Shown: positions 9,923 to 19,495, counted from the stretch's first letter. The stretch: DNA of 64,000 nucleotides from Candidatus Gastranaerophilales bacterium (GCA_944325735.1 CALVBI010000003.1:211051-275050), one strand, 5' to 3'. The notes: generated by a model from the sequence alone, not told the origin. Translations and numbers: made by a program.

Positions 9923-9935
9923 AATTAGGTGAATT

Positions 9936-10205
9936 ATGATTAACAATTTAATTTTTGTAGTAAACAGCTTTTTCCAAATTTATTTTTGGTTAATTCTTGT
10001 CAGATGTCTTTTAAGCTTTATACCAAGCATTAATTGGTATCAGCAACCATTTGAAGCAATAAAAGATGTAACAGATTTATACTTAAATTTATTCCGAAAA
10101 ATTATACCACCAGTAAATGGGATAGATTTTTCGCCAATAGTAGCTGTTATTGCATTACAAATTTTAAACTATATTATTATTTATCTTCTTTTGATTTTCA
10201 AATAA
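9936..10205 (+). CDS. YggT-family membrane protein
   Basis: The 89-residue product has two hydrophobic helices around a loop with the family pattern RCLLSFIPSINWYQQPFEAI and RKIIPPVNGIDFSPIVAVIALQIL. YggT proteins are small inner-membrane proteins; in cyanobacteria and plastids homologues act in membrane or division-related functions, but the exact activity is unclear. It follows mtnP by 13 bases, probably on one transcript. Its last 42 bases overlap the 3' end of the convergent kinase-like gene. Confidence 0.85.
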   Translation: MINNLIFVVNSFFQIYFWLILVRCLLSFIPSINWYQQPFEAIKDVTDLYLNLFRKIIPPVNGIDFSPIVAVIALQILNYIIIYLLLIFK

Positions 10206-11138
10206 TTCTATAGCTTTTTGAATTTTTTCACGATGCGGAGTCTTTGGATTTTTTACGAGTTCCTGTAAGTTTTTCAAAAATGGAATAAGTTCTTTATCAG
10301 AACGATACATCAATTTTTTAAAATACTTAAAAGTAACTTTATCAGGAATAAAATTAAAAGCCTTAACAAAACCTCCTGCATCGTAAAATTTTCCAGACAT
10401 AGGAGTATTCATTATATCAGAATATTTCAACCTAAATATATTATTTAAATCTAATGGGAATATCTTTTTCACACTTTTTGAATCTATAAATTCAGTTAAT
10501 GCATAACCATTTTTTAAATCAGAAATATAATGTTTTGTAAATTGAGTTTTATCAAGATTATGCCCTGCAAAAAATTTCATGAATGTCCAAAAATTTGCTT
10601 CTGCACAACTTCCATGAATATGAGAAAGACAAGGAATTCCACCAAAAGTTTTGTGATAAACTTTTAAAGCCTTATCCGACATTATTTTATTTCCAGAATT
10701 ATCAAGCATTGAGAATTTAAAAACATTTCCCCAAGCCCCTTTCCCTGAATACTTTAAATCAACGAAAATATTTTTTGGTAATAGATTTCCTAATTGTTTA
10801 TTCGCAAAAGATGTTATTTGTTTTTCAAAATTTTCTAAATCTTCAGGAGACAAATCAGAAAATTTATTGACAATTATATTTTGTTTTTTAGAATATACAT
10901 AATATCCCCTTAAATAATTTGCAATATTAGATAATTTCTTTTGAAAAATTTTTATACAAGAAGCTTTATTTTCTGTAAATAAATTAATAACTTCAATTGG
11001 AATATTCCCAACTATTTGATTTTTAGCATATGGTACAAATTTTTTATAAGTTAAACAATTTATATCATTGCGAAAAATCCTTTTCAATCGCGAAGGATAA
11101 CACTTTTCGTAATTTATATTGGGAACTTTATTTAACAT
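10164..11138 (-). CDS. Divergent protein kinase-like protein, possible effector
   Basis: No family is recognised with certainty, but the middle resembles a kinase N-lobe. Numbered from the ATG at 11138 (323 residues) there is a glycine-rich loop GKGAWG (about 132-137), an ALKVYHK lysine (about 159), an AEANFW glutamate (about 180) and a hinge-like YALTEFID (about 212-219). A later YDAGG (about 252) could stand in for DFG. No HRD catalytic loop is seen. The open frame extends to a TTG at 11222 through a hydrophobic stretch, but that start has no Shine-Dalgarno sequence and touches the trkA start, so I prefer the inner ATGs (11147 or 11138). It is Lys/Phe/Asn-rich and lies in convergent overlap with yggT. 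Confidence 0.7.
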   Translation of the reverse strand: MLNKVPNINYEKCYPSRLKRIFRNDINCLTYKKFVPYAKNQIVGNIPIEVINLFTENKASCIKIFQKKLSNIANYLRGYYVYSKKQNIIVNKFSDLSPEDLENFEKQITSFANKQLGNLLPKNIFVDLKYSGKGAWGNVFKFSMLDNSGNKIMSDKALKVYHKTFGGIPCLSHIHGSCAEANFWTFMKFFAGHNLDKTQFTKHYISDLKNGYALTEFIDSKSVKKIFPLDLNNIFRLKYSDIMNTPMSGKFYDAGGFVKAFNFIPDKVTFKYFKKLMYRSDKELIPFLKNLQELVKNPKTPHREKIQKAIELFENQKKINNNIV

Positions 11139-11189
11139 ACAAAACATAAAACAAAGAAAATAAAAATTTTTAACCAATTTTATCAATAC

Positions 11190-11218
11190 TTGTAAAAAAT
11201 GTTTACTTAAGATATAAT
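11190..11218 (+). promoter_or_regulatory. Promoter of trkAH, nearly leaderless
   Basis: TTGTAA (11190-11195) and TATAAT (11213-11218) are 17 bases apart, an excellent sigma-70 type promoter. Transcription should begin near 11225, only a few bases before the trkA ATG at 11228. Confidence 0.8.
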
Positions 11219-11227
11219 TCAAATGTT

Positions 11228-12568
11228 ATGAAAATAATAATTTATGGTGCTACAGAAATTGGCTGTCTTTTAGCCACTGAATTTTTCGAAGATCACGATA
11301 TTACTATAATTGATAAAGAAGAAAATAGAACTGACGAATTTAATAAACTGGATATTAGCTTTATTCAGGGGAATGCATCTAACATTGATGTTTTAAAAAA
11401 TGCTGACATTAAAAATGCAGATATATTCATTGCTTGCACTGCTGTTGACGAAGCAAATATTGTAGCTTGTCTTTCTGCAAAAAAATTCGGCGGGGTAAGA
11501 ACAATTTGTTTTGTAAGTAGAGAAGAATACAAAAAAACTCTAAACTTTGAAAAAAATAGCGAAAATTTTTGTGACTTCTTCATTGATTACATAATTTGGC
11601 CTGAAGAATTATTAACACAAGAAATTTTTAGGATAGTAACTGTAGCTCACGCATTAGATGTGGAAAATTTTGCAGATGGAAGAGCTAGACTTTTAGAATA
11701 CAAAGTACAACCATATTTGCCAATTATAGGTAAAAAAGTAAAAGATTGTGGTTTCACTCAAAATACACTAATGGTCGGTTTGACCAGAAATGGTGAATTA
11801 TTTATCCCAAATGGGGACACAGAAATTCAAGAAGATGATAAGTTAATTTTTATGGGGACATCTCATTCTCTTGATATTTTAGCTGGTACATTTTTCCACG
11901 AAAAAGAAATTGTAAAATCTGTCGCAATTATTGGTGGCGGGAATGTTGGAATGATGCTTGCTAAAACTCTTGAAAAATTAAAAATTAAAATAAAAATAAT
12001 TGAAAAAGATTATGACAGATGTCAAGTGTTAGCGGAAGAATTATCTAATACACTCGTGATTAACGGAGATGGCACTAATTTAAAACTTTTAGATGAAGAA
12101 GAAATAGGTGGAGCAGACGTTGTAATAAGCGTTACAAATAACGATGAAAGAAATCTTTTATGCTCTCTTTTAGCAAAACAGCTAGGTGTAAAAAGAGTAA
12201 TTACAAGAGTTGCAAAAGTTTTAAATATACCACTATTTGAAAAAGTAGGTATTGATATTGCAGTATCTCCAAAAACATCTGCGATTAATGAAGTAAGAAA
12301 CGATTTACAAGAAAATGACGTAGATATCCTTGCAACAGTAGAACAAGGTCAAGGAGAAGTTCTTGAAATTAATCTTGATCCAGATTTTGACGGCAAGAAA
12401 ATTATGGAATTAAAATTTCCTGCCAATGCTATTATTGGTGTAGTTATCCGAAAAAATAACATTATTATTCCAAAAGGTGACACCGTAATTAACACAAATG
12501 ATATATTGATTATATTTACAACAGCAGAAAATGCTCCAGAAATAAAAGAATTTTTTAAGGTAAAGTAA
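11228..12568 (+). CDS. trkA: Trk potassium uptake regulatory protein TrkA
   Basis: TrkA is the cytoplasmic NAD(H)-binding regulator of the Trk K+ channel. The 446 residues show two tandem RCK units: a first Rossmann motif IIYGATEIGCLLA (residues 3-15) followed by a TrkA-C domain, then a second motif AIIGGGNVGMMLAKTL (about residues 235-250) with its own TrkA-C domain. The first motif lacks the usual GxGxxG (it reads GATEIG). The start has no Shine-Dalgarno sequence and lies almost at the predicted transcription start. trkH begins one base after the stop, so the two are an operon. Confidence 0.93.
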   Translation: MKIIIYGATEIGCLLATEFFEDHDITIIDKEENRTDEFNKLDISFIQGNASNIDVLKNADIKNADIFIACTAVDEANIVACLSAKKFGGVRTICFVSREEYKKTLNFEKNSENFCDFFIDYIIWPEELLTQEIFRIVTVAHALDVENFADGRARLLEYKVQPYLPIIGKKVKDCGFTQNTLMVGLTRNGELFIPNGDTEIQEDDKLIFMGTSHSLDILAGTFFHEKEIVKSVAIIGGGNVGMMLAKTLEKLKIKIKIIEKDYDRCQVLAEELSNTLVINGDGTNLKLLDEEEIGGADVVISVTNNDERNLLCSLLAKQLGVKRVITRVAKVLNIPLFEKVGIDIAVSPKTSAINEVRNDLQENDVDILATVEQGQGEVLEINLDPDFDGKKIMELKFPANAIIGVVIRKNNIIIPKGDTVINTNDILIIFTTAENAPEIKEFFKVK

Positions 12569-12569
12569 T

Positions 12570-14039
12570 ATGAGATTAAATTATTTGGCAAATGCTATTG
12601 GCCTTACAATGATATATATAAGTCTTGTGATATTAACTCCAATTATTGCAGCTTTATACTATCACGAATTAAATTCAATTTTACCATTTTTTACAGCTGG
12701 AGCAATATCATTTATCATAGGTGTAATTGTAAGAAATGCTGTTCCAAATTCAAAAACATTAGAAAATTTAAACGACATAAAAAAAGCAGAAGCTCTATTT
12801 GTAGTTGCTATATCTTGGATAATATTCGGGATTATTTCAGGAATTCCATATCTTTTTTACGGGCTATCTCCACTTGATGCTCTTTTCGAATCTGTATCAG
12901 GAATTACAACAACAGGAGCTACTATATTAACTCATTTCAATTATTCACACGCTTTTTTCTTTTGGCGTTCACTAACTCAATGGCTTGGTGGCTTAGGAAT
13001 AATTGTCTTATTCGTTGCAATTTTACCACAATTTGCAGTGGCTGGAAGACAGATGTTTTTTGCAGAAGCTCCAGGGCCTACTGAAGATAAATTTACACCA
13101 AGAATAAGAAATACAGCATCTGCTCTATGGAAAATTTATGCAGGATTTACAATAATCCAAGTAATATTATTAATGGCAGGCGGAATGTCTGGGTTTGATT
13201 CAGTTTGTAACTCTTTATCAACACTAGCTGCCGGTGGATTCTCACCAAATCCAGAAAGTCTTATGGGATATCATTCAAATTACCTGATTTGGGTAACTTT
13301 GATATTTATGTTTCTTGCAGGTGCCAGCTTTAACATTCAATATAGAGCTATTACGCAAAAAAATCCATTAATTCTTTTCAAAAACGAAGAATTTAAATTA
13401 TATTTTTCTCTAGTAATAATAATGGCAGTACTTATTACTATTTCATTAGTCCTCAATACACATCTAAATTTGTCTGATAGTTTTATGCACGCACTATACC
13501 AAGTAATAAGTATTACAACATCAACAGGTAGTGCTAGTATTGATTTTATAAACTGGGATTACACATCTAAAATACTTTTATTTATAGTAATGTTTATGGG
13601 CTCTTGCGCTGGATCTGCAGGTGGCGGAATTAAAATGGTAAGATGGTTAATAGTATATAAATCAATGAAAAGTGAACTTTTAAGAATATTGCATCCAAAT
13701 GCAATTGTAAATATAAAAGTTGATAATAAAACAGTTGCCCCAGAAGTTGCAAGACAAATTATCGTATATGTATTCTATTACTTTTTAATCTTTGGAATAA
13801 CTTCAATAATAATATCAATTATTGAACATAACAGTGCTGTTGGACTAAGTTGTAGTATAACAGGACTTGGCAATATTGGACCTGGATTTGCAAAACAAAT
13901 AGGACCTATGGCAAATTTTGACGGACTTCATTCTTCCTCAAAAGCCATAATAATTTTTAATATGTTAGTTGGACGTTTGGAATTAATACCATTCCTTGTA
14001 ATGTTGCAAAAAGATTTTTGGACACTCAAAGACAATTAA
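12570..14039 (+). CDS. trkH: Trk potassium uptake channel TrkH
   Basis: The 489-residue membrane protein has about ten hydrophobic helices and the repeated selectivity-filter pattern of TrkH/KtrB: SGITTTGATIL, LSTLAAGGFSPNPES, ISITTSTGSASIDF and SITGLGNIGPGF. It forms the K+-conducting subunit that TrkA gates. It begins one base after trkA. Its TAA overlaps the stop of the convergent ADP-ribosyltransferase-like gene, both stops using the same TTAA. Confidence 0.93.
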   Translation: MRLNYLANAIGLTMIYISLVILTPIIAALYYHELNSILPFFTAGAISFIIGVIVRNAVPNSKTLENLNDIKKAEALFVVAISWIIFGIISGIPYLFYGLSPLDALFESVSGITTTGATILTHFNYSHAFFFWRSLTQWLGGLGIIVLFVAILPQFAVAGRQMFFAEAPGPTEDKFTPRIRNTASALWKIYAGFTIIQVILLMAGGMSGFDSVCNSLSTLAAGGFSPNPESLMGYHSNYLIWVTLIFMFLAGASFNIQYRAITQKNPLILFKNEEFKLYFSLVIIMAVLITISLVLNTHLNLSDSFMHALYQVISITTSTGSASIDFINWDYTSKILLFIVMFMGSCAGSAGGGIKMVRWLIVYKSMKSELLRILHPNAIVNIKVDNKTVAPEVARQIIVYVFYYFLIFGITSIIISIIEHNSAVGLSCSITGLGNIGPGFAKQIGPMANFDGLHSSSKAIIIFNMLVGRLELIPFLVMLQKDFWTLKDN

Positions 14040-14755
14040 CCTATTGTATTAAAAACATCTTCAGGCACAATATATTTTAACTTAACGTGCAAACAATCAG
14101 TATCAGCATCTTTAATTTGTTTTACATCTGTACATTCAAATTTTGAACTCCTTGGGAAAACTATTTCATCTTGTTTTCCAATTATGCCTGTTCTTGAGAC
14201 TTTTGCTCCTTTAGGAACTTCTATTTCATATAAAACACCTCTATTATTCGGCATATAAACTTTGGCATAAGAAATATCAGACGTTGCATATGCATATTCC
14301 TTCATATCAATAACATCGCCTTTTTTGACACCTAATCGTTTTAGGTAAAGAGGATATTCTGAAAAGAAATTAGGCTTTTCTCCAACACATCTATATACAT
14401 TAAGATTTTGTTCCAAAGGTTTTAATGTTTTGAATTCAGTATCAGCTAAACTTATCATTTCTCTTGGAGTAAGACCTGTGTTCATAAACTTCATATTCAT
14501 ATGCTCTGGATAAGGACTTAATATAAAATGATGATTAATTCCATGTAATTCACCATGCAAAGAAACGTTTTCTCTATTAGATTGTCTTATAACTCTTTCT
14601 TTTCTAGCATCAGCCCAATACTGATGACAAAATAAATCTTTTTCTGCAACTTTTTTTACTGGTGTTTTTTGCGGTAATGTTTTAGCAACGTTAGTCTTTT
14701 TTATACCACTAAATAAAAAATTTGCACAAGATTTTCCTAATTTTGAAATATTCAT
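14036..14755 (-). CDS. ADP-ribosyltransferase-like protein, C3-type QxE motif
   Basis: The C-terminal half resembles bacterial mono-ADP-ribosyltransferase exoenzymes with an R / STS / (E,Q)xE arrangement. Numbered from ATG 14755 (239 residues), these are VYRCV (Arg122), YAYATSD (Thr158-Ser159) and KQDEIVFP (Gln195, Glu197). Gln two before the catalytic Glu is typical of C3-like enzymes. The N-terminal 30 residues look like a short amphipathic helix, with no classical signal peptide. The frame extends 4 codons back to a TTG, but GGGGA lies 5 bases before the ATG at 14755. It is related to the gene at 60007-60879. An effector or toxin role is inference; activity is not shown. Confidence 0.72.
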   Translation of the reverse strand: MNISKLGKSCANFLFSGIKKTNVAKTLPQKTPVKKVAEKDLFCHQYWADARKERVIRQSNRENVSLHGELHGINHHFILSPYPEHMNMKFMNTGLTPREMISLADTEFKTLKPLEQNLNVYRCVGEKPNFFSEYPLYLKRLGVKKGDVIDMKEYAYATSDISYAKVYMPNNRGVLYEIEVPKGAKVSRTGIIGKQDEIVFPRSSKFECTDVKQIKDADTDCLHVKLKYIVPEDVFNTIG

Positions 14756-14901
14756 TATTTTCCCCAAATAAAATTTAAACCCTATATTATATATAAGTAT
14801 TTTTTACAAAAAAAATTGCTACATATTTCATATTCATAAATGATTAAAATGAACAAAAAACATGATTTAATCGTTACTATATTGTAAAGAGGTATTCAAT
14901 A

Positions 14902-16347
14902 TTGAAAATACACATAAAGGCAATAGCCATTACAATTTGTTTATTTTATACAATATCAGCAGCATTTGCAATAGAACAAATGAGTGTAGAAAAAAATGCT
15001 ATTTTAAATATTAAAGACTGCATTACAATCGCACTTCAAAACAGCCCAAAAATCAAAAAAGCTCGTTATAATTACGGCATTGCAAAAGGTAATTTAGGGA
15101 TTGCAAAATCAGAATATTTCCCAACCCTAGGAATAGGCACTGGATACAATATAACAGATAATAACAATAACAGAAGATCTACAAATACAAACATTTATTC
15201 AGCAGAAGCAAATATTAACCAACTAATATGGAATTTTGGAAAAACTAACGCAAATATTAGAATGTATAATTTTGATAGAGTTGCTGCATTATATGAATTT
15301 GAAGATATGGTACTTGAGACAATATTTGGAGTCAAAACAAATTATTATGGAGTACTTGCAGCTAAAGCAACCCTTGATGTAAACAGAGCTAATGTTCAAA
15401 TTAATGAAAGAAACTATCAAAGAACAAAAGCATATTTTGAAGAAGGTATAAAATCAAAAATTGATCTAGTCAATGCAGAAGTATATTTAAGTGATTCTAA
15501 AGTCACATTAGTAGAATCTGAAAAAGCTTACAAAAATGCTCTTGTTCAACTAAACAACGCAATGTATATTGCATTCGCCCCTGAATATGAGATTGAAAAT
15601 ACAGAAACTTTTAATTTTCAAAACAATTATGCCCCTGTAAACTTAGAAAAAATTGATGAAAAAAAAGATTTGAGTAAACCTCCTAAAGACGTTAATAACG
15701 CTTTTTTAACTTCACAAGTTGAAAAAATTAATGTCTTGGATAACTATAAATTTAAACCATTTCCATATACATTCGAAGAATCTGTAAATCTTGCATACAA
15801 AAACAGACCGGACCTAAAAGCATATGATGCAACACTAAAAGCAATGCAAGAATCATTAAAATACACAAAACGAGAATACCTACCAGAAATTTCAGCAACA
15901 GCAGGTTACGGATATAGAGATCAATACAATACAAATTCTTTCAATGTTGGAATTAACTTATCAAGCAATGTAAATATAAAAGGTCAAAAACATAAAATTG
16001 ATAATGCAAAAATTCAAGTACAATTAGCAGAGAATGAAATAGATCAAGCTAAACAAGACATCTATTTTGAAGTACAAAACTTATACATAAATATGATGCA
16101 ATTGGAAAAACAAATACCGCTGCTTGCCGTAAAAGTAAAACAAACATTAGAAAACTTTGAACTAGCAGATGGAAGATATGCAGTAGGACTTGGAGATTAT
16201 ATTGAATTACAAGACGCAAAAGTAAATTATAATAATGCACAAGTATCATATGTACAAACCGTATATAATTATAATGTAGCTAGAGCTAACTTAGAAAGAG
16301 CTATCGCTTTACCACAAGAAGTAACAACATCAATAGAGGATAAATAA
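14902..16347 (+). CDS. TolC-family outer membrane efflux protein
   Basis: The 481-residue product has a signal peptide (KAIAITICLFYTISAAFA) and the two-fold repeated coiled-coil/beta architecture of TolC: the first repeat has LNIKDCITIALQNSPKIKKA and YNITDN, the second FEESVNLAYKNRPDLKAYD. It would form the outer-membrane exit duct. The start is TTG at 14902 after AAAGAGG, read straight into the signal peptide. It overlaps the following adaptor gene by one base and heads a four-gene exporter operon. It signals an outer membrane in this organism. Confidence 0.92.
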   Translation: MKIHIKAIAITICLFYTISAAFAIEQMSVEKNAILNIKDCITIALQNSPKIKKARYNYGIAKGNLGIAKSEYFPTLGIGTGYNITDNNNNRRSTNTNIYSAEANINQLIWNFGKTNANIRMYNFDRVAALYEFEDMVLETIFGVKTNYYGVLAAKATLDVNRANVQINERNYQRTKAYFEEGIKSKIDLVNAEVYLSDSKVTLVESEKAYKNALVQLNNAMYIAFAPEYEIENTETFNFQNNYAPVNLEKIDEKKDLSKPPKDVNNAFLTSQVEKINVLDNYKFKPFPYTFEESVNLAYKNRPDLKAYDATLKAMQESLKYTKREYLPEISATAGYGYRDQYNTNSFNVGINLSSNVNIKGQKHKIDNAKIQVQLAENEIDQAKQDIYFEVQNLYINMMQLEKQIPLLAVKVKQTLENFELADGRYAVGLGDYIELQDAKVNYNNAQVSYVQTVYNYNVARANLERAIALPQEVTTSIEDK

Positions 16348-17534
16348 TGCTTTACAAGGATTATGTAAAAAAAATAAAAAACATAAAAAAAAGACATATT
16401 ATAATAGGAATAGTTATAATTGCAGTATTAACTACTGGTACTATAGCCGTTACAAATAGCAAACAAGTAAAATATAAAACAAAACCAATAGAACGCTGTA
16501 CTATAACCGAAGTTGTTGAAGCATCAGGTACAATTAATCCAGTAAATACAGTAAGTGTAGGTTCTACTGTATCAGGACTTATAAAAGAAATATATGTTGA
16601 CTATAATGATGTTGTAAAAAAAGGTCAAATTCTTGCACAAATCGACCCTGCAAATTTTGAAGCAACTGTACAACAAAATCAAGCACAAATTAATAACGCA
16701 AGAGCAAACTTAGCAAAACTACAAGCTATTGCAAATTATGACCAAAAACAATATGTAAGGTACAAAAATCTTTATGCAAAAAACTTCGTTGCTAAAAGTG
16801 AATTAGATGAAAAATTGAGTACATACCAATCAGACATAGCTCAAATTAATGCAGCAAAAGCTCAAATCAATCAATACCAAGCAACATTAAAAACAGCATT
16901 GACAAACTTAGGCTATACAAAAATTATAGCTCCGGTAGACGGCACTGTAATCTCAAGAGAAATAGACTTAGGTTCTCCTGTTGCAGCAAGTTTCCAAGCC
17001 CCTGAATTATTCACAATTGCTCAAGATTTAACAAAAATGCAAATTGAAGTAAGTGTCTCAGAAGCTGACATCGGTCGCGTAGACGAAGGTCAAGATGTAA
17101 CCTATACACTAGATGGCTACCCTGATAGCACATTTACAGGAAAAGTAACTCAAGTGAGATTATCACCAACTACAGAATCAAACGTAGTTACATATACCGT
17201 AATTGTTGATGTAAATAATGAAGATTTAAAATTAAAACCTGGAATGACAGCAAATGTATCAATTATCACAGATAAGAGTGAAAATGTATTATGTGTTCCT
17301 AACATGGCTTTAAAATTCACTCCAGACATCAACGGACCTAAATATAAAAATCAAGGCATATGGATCCTTGAAAAAGGAAAAGCTAAAAGAGTTGAAATCA
17401 AAACAGGAGCATATGATGATTCTTCTACAGAAATAATTTCAGATAAAATTCAAGAAGGAACAGATGTAATTATTTCAATAAAAAGTAAAAAATCTAAACA
17501 AAATAATAGAAGAAATCCAGTTCCAAGGTTATAA
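16347..17534 (+). CDS. macA: Periplasmic adaptor (MacA/HlyD type)
   Basis: The 395 residues start with a single membrane anchor (HIIIGIVIIAVLTTGTIAV), followed by the lipoyl/barrel-sandwich half TINPVNTVSVGSTVSGLIKEI, an alpha hairpin of about 80 residues (NQAQINNARANLAKLQ...QINQYQATLKTAL), the second lipoyl half IIAPVDGTVISREIDLGSPV and a beta-barrel. The order matches MacA, which links the MacB ATPase to TolC. Start ATG overlaps the tolC stop by one base; macB follows after two bases. The gene symbol is by architecture and neighbours. Confidence 0.9.
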   Translation: MLYKDYVKKIKNIKKRHIIIGIVIIAVLTTGTIAVTNSKQVKYKTKPIERCTITEVVEASGTINPVNTVSVGSTVSGLIKEIYVDYNDVVKKGQILAQIDPANFEATVQQNQAQINNARANLAKLQAIANYDQKQYVRYKNLYAKNFVAKSELDEKLSTYQSDIAQINAAKAQINQYQATLKTALTNLGYTKIIAPVDGTVISREIDLGSPVAASFQAPELFTIAQDLTKMQIEVSVSEADIGRVDEGQDVTYTLDGYPDSTFTGKVTQVRLSPTTESNVVTYTVIVDVNNEDLKLKPGMTANVSIITDKSENVLCVPNMALKFTPDINGPKYKNQGIWILEKGKAKRVEIKTGAYDDSSTEIISDKIQEGTDVIISIKSKKSKQNNRRNPVPRL

Positions 17535-17536
17535 AA

Positions 17537-18241
17537 ATGAGCTTAATAGAAGTAAAAAATGCAATAAAAACATATCAGACAGGTGAAGACAGCTTCAATG
17601 CATTGAATGATGTCTCATTATCAATTGAACAAGGTGAATTTGTCGCAATTATGGGCGCTTCAGGTTCTGGCAAATCAACATTCATGAATATGTTAGGAAC
17701 GCTTGATAAACCAAATTCAGGAAGCTATTACCTTGATGGGATTGATATGCTTTCATTAGATACTGATAATCTTGCGATGATACGAAATGAAAAAATGGGA
17801 TTCGTATTTCAAGGTTTTAACTTAATTTCAAGAACAACAGCTCTTGAAAATGTCGAACTCCCAATGATATACAAAGGAATTCCGGAAGAAGAACGAATTG
17901 TAAGAGCTAAAAAAGCACTGAAAATTGTAGGTCTTGAACAAAGAGAAGACCATATGCCAAACCAAATGTCAGGTGGTCAACAACAAAGAGTTGCAATAGC
18001 TAGAGCAATAGTCAATGACCCACCACTAATTCTTGCAGATGAACCGACAGGAAACTTAGATACCAAAACAAGTATTGAGGTTATGGAATTTTTCGTAAAT
18101 CTTAATAAAGAAATGGGCAAAACAATCGTACTTGTAACCCACGAGCCTGATATCGCACAATACTGCAAACGTGTTGTTAAATTCAAAGACGGCAATATTA
18201 TTTCTGATGAAATAAATACAAACACAACAATTCCATATTAA
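17537..18241 (+). CDS. ABC transporter ATP-binding protein (MacB/LolD type)
   Basis: The 234-residue ATPase has Walker A GASGSGKST, a Q-loop (FQGFNLISRTTALENVELP), signature MSGGQQQRVAIARAI and Walker B LILADEPTGNLD followed by VTHEP. These are the marks of the LolD/MacB family. In classical MacB the ATPase and permease are fused; here they are separate genes 11 bases apart. The product energises the tripartite exporter at the inner membrane. Confidence 0.93.
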   Translation: MSLIEVKNAIKTYQTGEDSFNALNDVSLSIEQGEFVAIMGASGSGKSTFMNMLGTLDKPNSGSYYLDGIDMLSLDTDNLAMIRNEKMGFVFQGFNLISRTTALENVELPMIYKGIPEEERIVRAKKALKIVGLEQREDHMPNQMSGGQQQRVAIARAIVNDPPLILADEPTGNLDTKTSIEVMEFFVNLNKEMGKTIVLVTHEPDIAQYCKRVVKFKDGNIISDEINTNTTIPY

Positions 18242-18252
18242 AAAGGACAAAA

Positions 18253-19479
18253 ATGATAGATTTCAAATCAACATTAAAAATGGCGGTAGTATCGCTAAAA
18301 ATAAACAAAATGCGTTCAATGCTTACAAGTCTTGGCATTATCATAGGTGTAAGTGCTGTAATCATAATGCTTGCAGTAGGTACAGGAGCAAGAGAAAAAG
18401 TCCAAAAAGATATGGAATCAATGGGCAGTAACCTACTCACAATCCGTTCAGCATCTGCCAAAACAGGTGGTGTTAGAATGGGAATGGGCACAAGACCAAC
18501 ACTTACAATCAAAGACGCAGAAGCTATCAAAAAAAATGCAAGAGGAATTTCTGCCGTATCATCAGTAAGCACAGAATCAAAACAACTAACTTACGGGAAT
18601 CAAAACTGGGCATCTACAGTTTATGGCATTAATCCTGAATATTTTTATATAAAAAATTACGAAATCGACATGGGTAGAGGATTTACTCCTGAAGATATAA
18701 AAAATTCTGCAAAAGTAGCAGTAATCGGAGCTACTGTAGCATCAGAGCTTTTTGGCGATCTTGATCCAAGAGATAGAATTATGAGAGTCGGAGGAATTCC
18801 TTTTAAAGTAATTGGAACTCTTAAATCGAAAGGCAGTATGGGGCCAATGGACCAAGATGATTTAATATTTATACCAATCACAACAGCCCAGAAAAAAGTT
18901 TTCGGGACAACATTCCCAGGTACTGTATCAATGATTGTCGTAAAAGGCTCTGATCCTGATGATGTTTCATTAGCTGAGCAAGATATAGAAGAATTATTGG
19001 TCGCAAGACACAGAATTGGAAAAAATCAAGAAAACGATTTTGAAATAAGAAATTCTGCAGAGTTTCAAGAAAAAATGAAATCAACAGTTCAGACATTTGC
19101 AATTCTTTTAGCCTCAATCGCATCTGTATCATTGCTCGTTGGCGGTATCGGTATTATGAATATTATGCTTGTATCTGTAACCGAAAGAACTAAAGAAATA
19201 GGTATTAGAATGGCGATAGGTGCAAAACCTTCTGATATTAGAGTACAATTTCTTATAGAATCTTTTCTACTTTCTATAATAGGCGGATTGATTGGAGTTG
19301 CTGTCGGAATTTTAGGAGCTGAACTCGTTCAAATATCAGGCGTTATGAGCGTATCAATTTCCTTATTTTCAATAGTATTATCTTTAGGATTTTCTGGAGC
19401 AATAGGTGTTTTATTCGGCTATTACCCAGCTTACAAAGCTTCCTTACTAAACCCTATTGATGCTCTAAGATATGAATAA
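18253..19479 (+). CDS. ABC transporter permease (MacB/FtsX type)
   Basis: The 408 residues have one N-terminal membrane helix (SLGIIIGVSAVIIMLAVG), a periplasmic MacB core domain with GMGTRPTLTIKDAEAI and GATVASELFG, and three C-terminal helices (LLASIASVSLLVGGIGIMNI, SFLLSIIGGLIGVAVGILGA and IVLSLGFSGAIGVLFGYYPA) with the conserved VTERTKEIGIRMAIGA. It works as the mechanotransmission permease with the ATPase before it and the MacA/TolC parts upstream. The substrate is not indicated; macrolides, peptides and lipoproteins are all used by the family. Confidence 0.92.
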   Translation: MIDFKSTLKMAVVSLKINKMRSMLTSLGIIIGVSAVIIMLAVGTGAREKVQKDMESMGSNLLTIRSASAKTGGVRMGMGTRPTLTIKDAEAIKKNARGISAVSSVSTESKQLTYGNQNWASTVYGINPEYFYIKNYEIDMGRGFTPEDIKNSAKVAVIGATVASELFGDLDPRDRIMRVGGIPFKVIGTLKSKGSMGPMDQDDLIFIPITTAQKKVFGTTFPGTVSMIVVKGSDPDDVSLAEQDIEELLVARHRIGKNQENDFEIRNSAEFQEKMKSTVQTFAILLASIASVSLLVGGIGIMNIMLVSVTERTKEIGIRMAIGAKPSDIRVQFLIESFLLSIIGGLIGVAVGILGAELVQISGVMSVSISLFSIVLSLGFSGAIGVLFGYYPAYKASLLNPIDALRYE

Positions 19480-19495
19480 TTTTTTAATACTAAAC

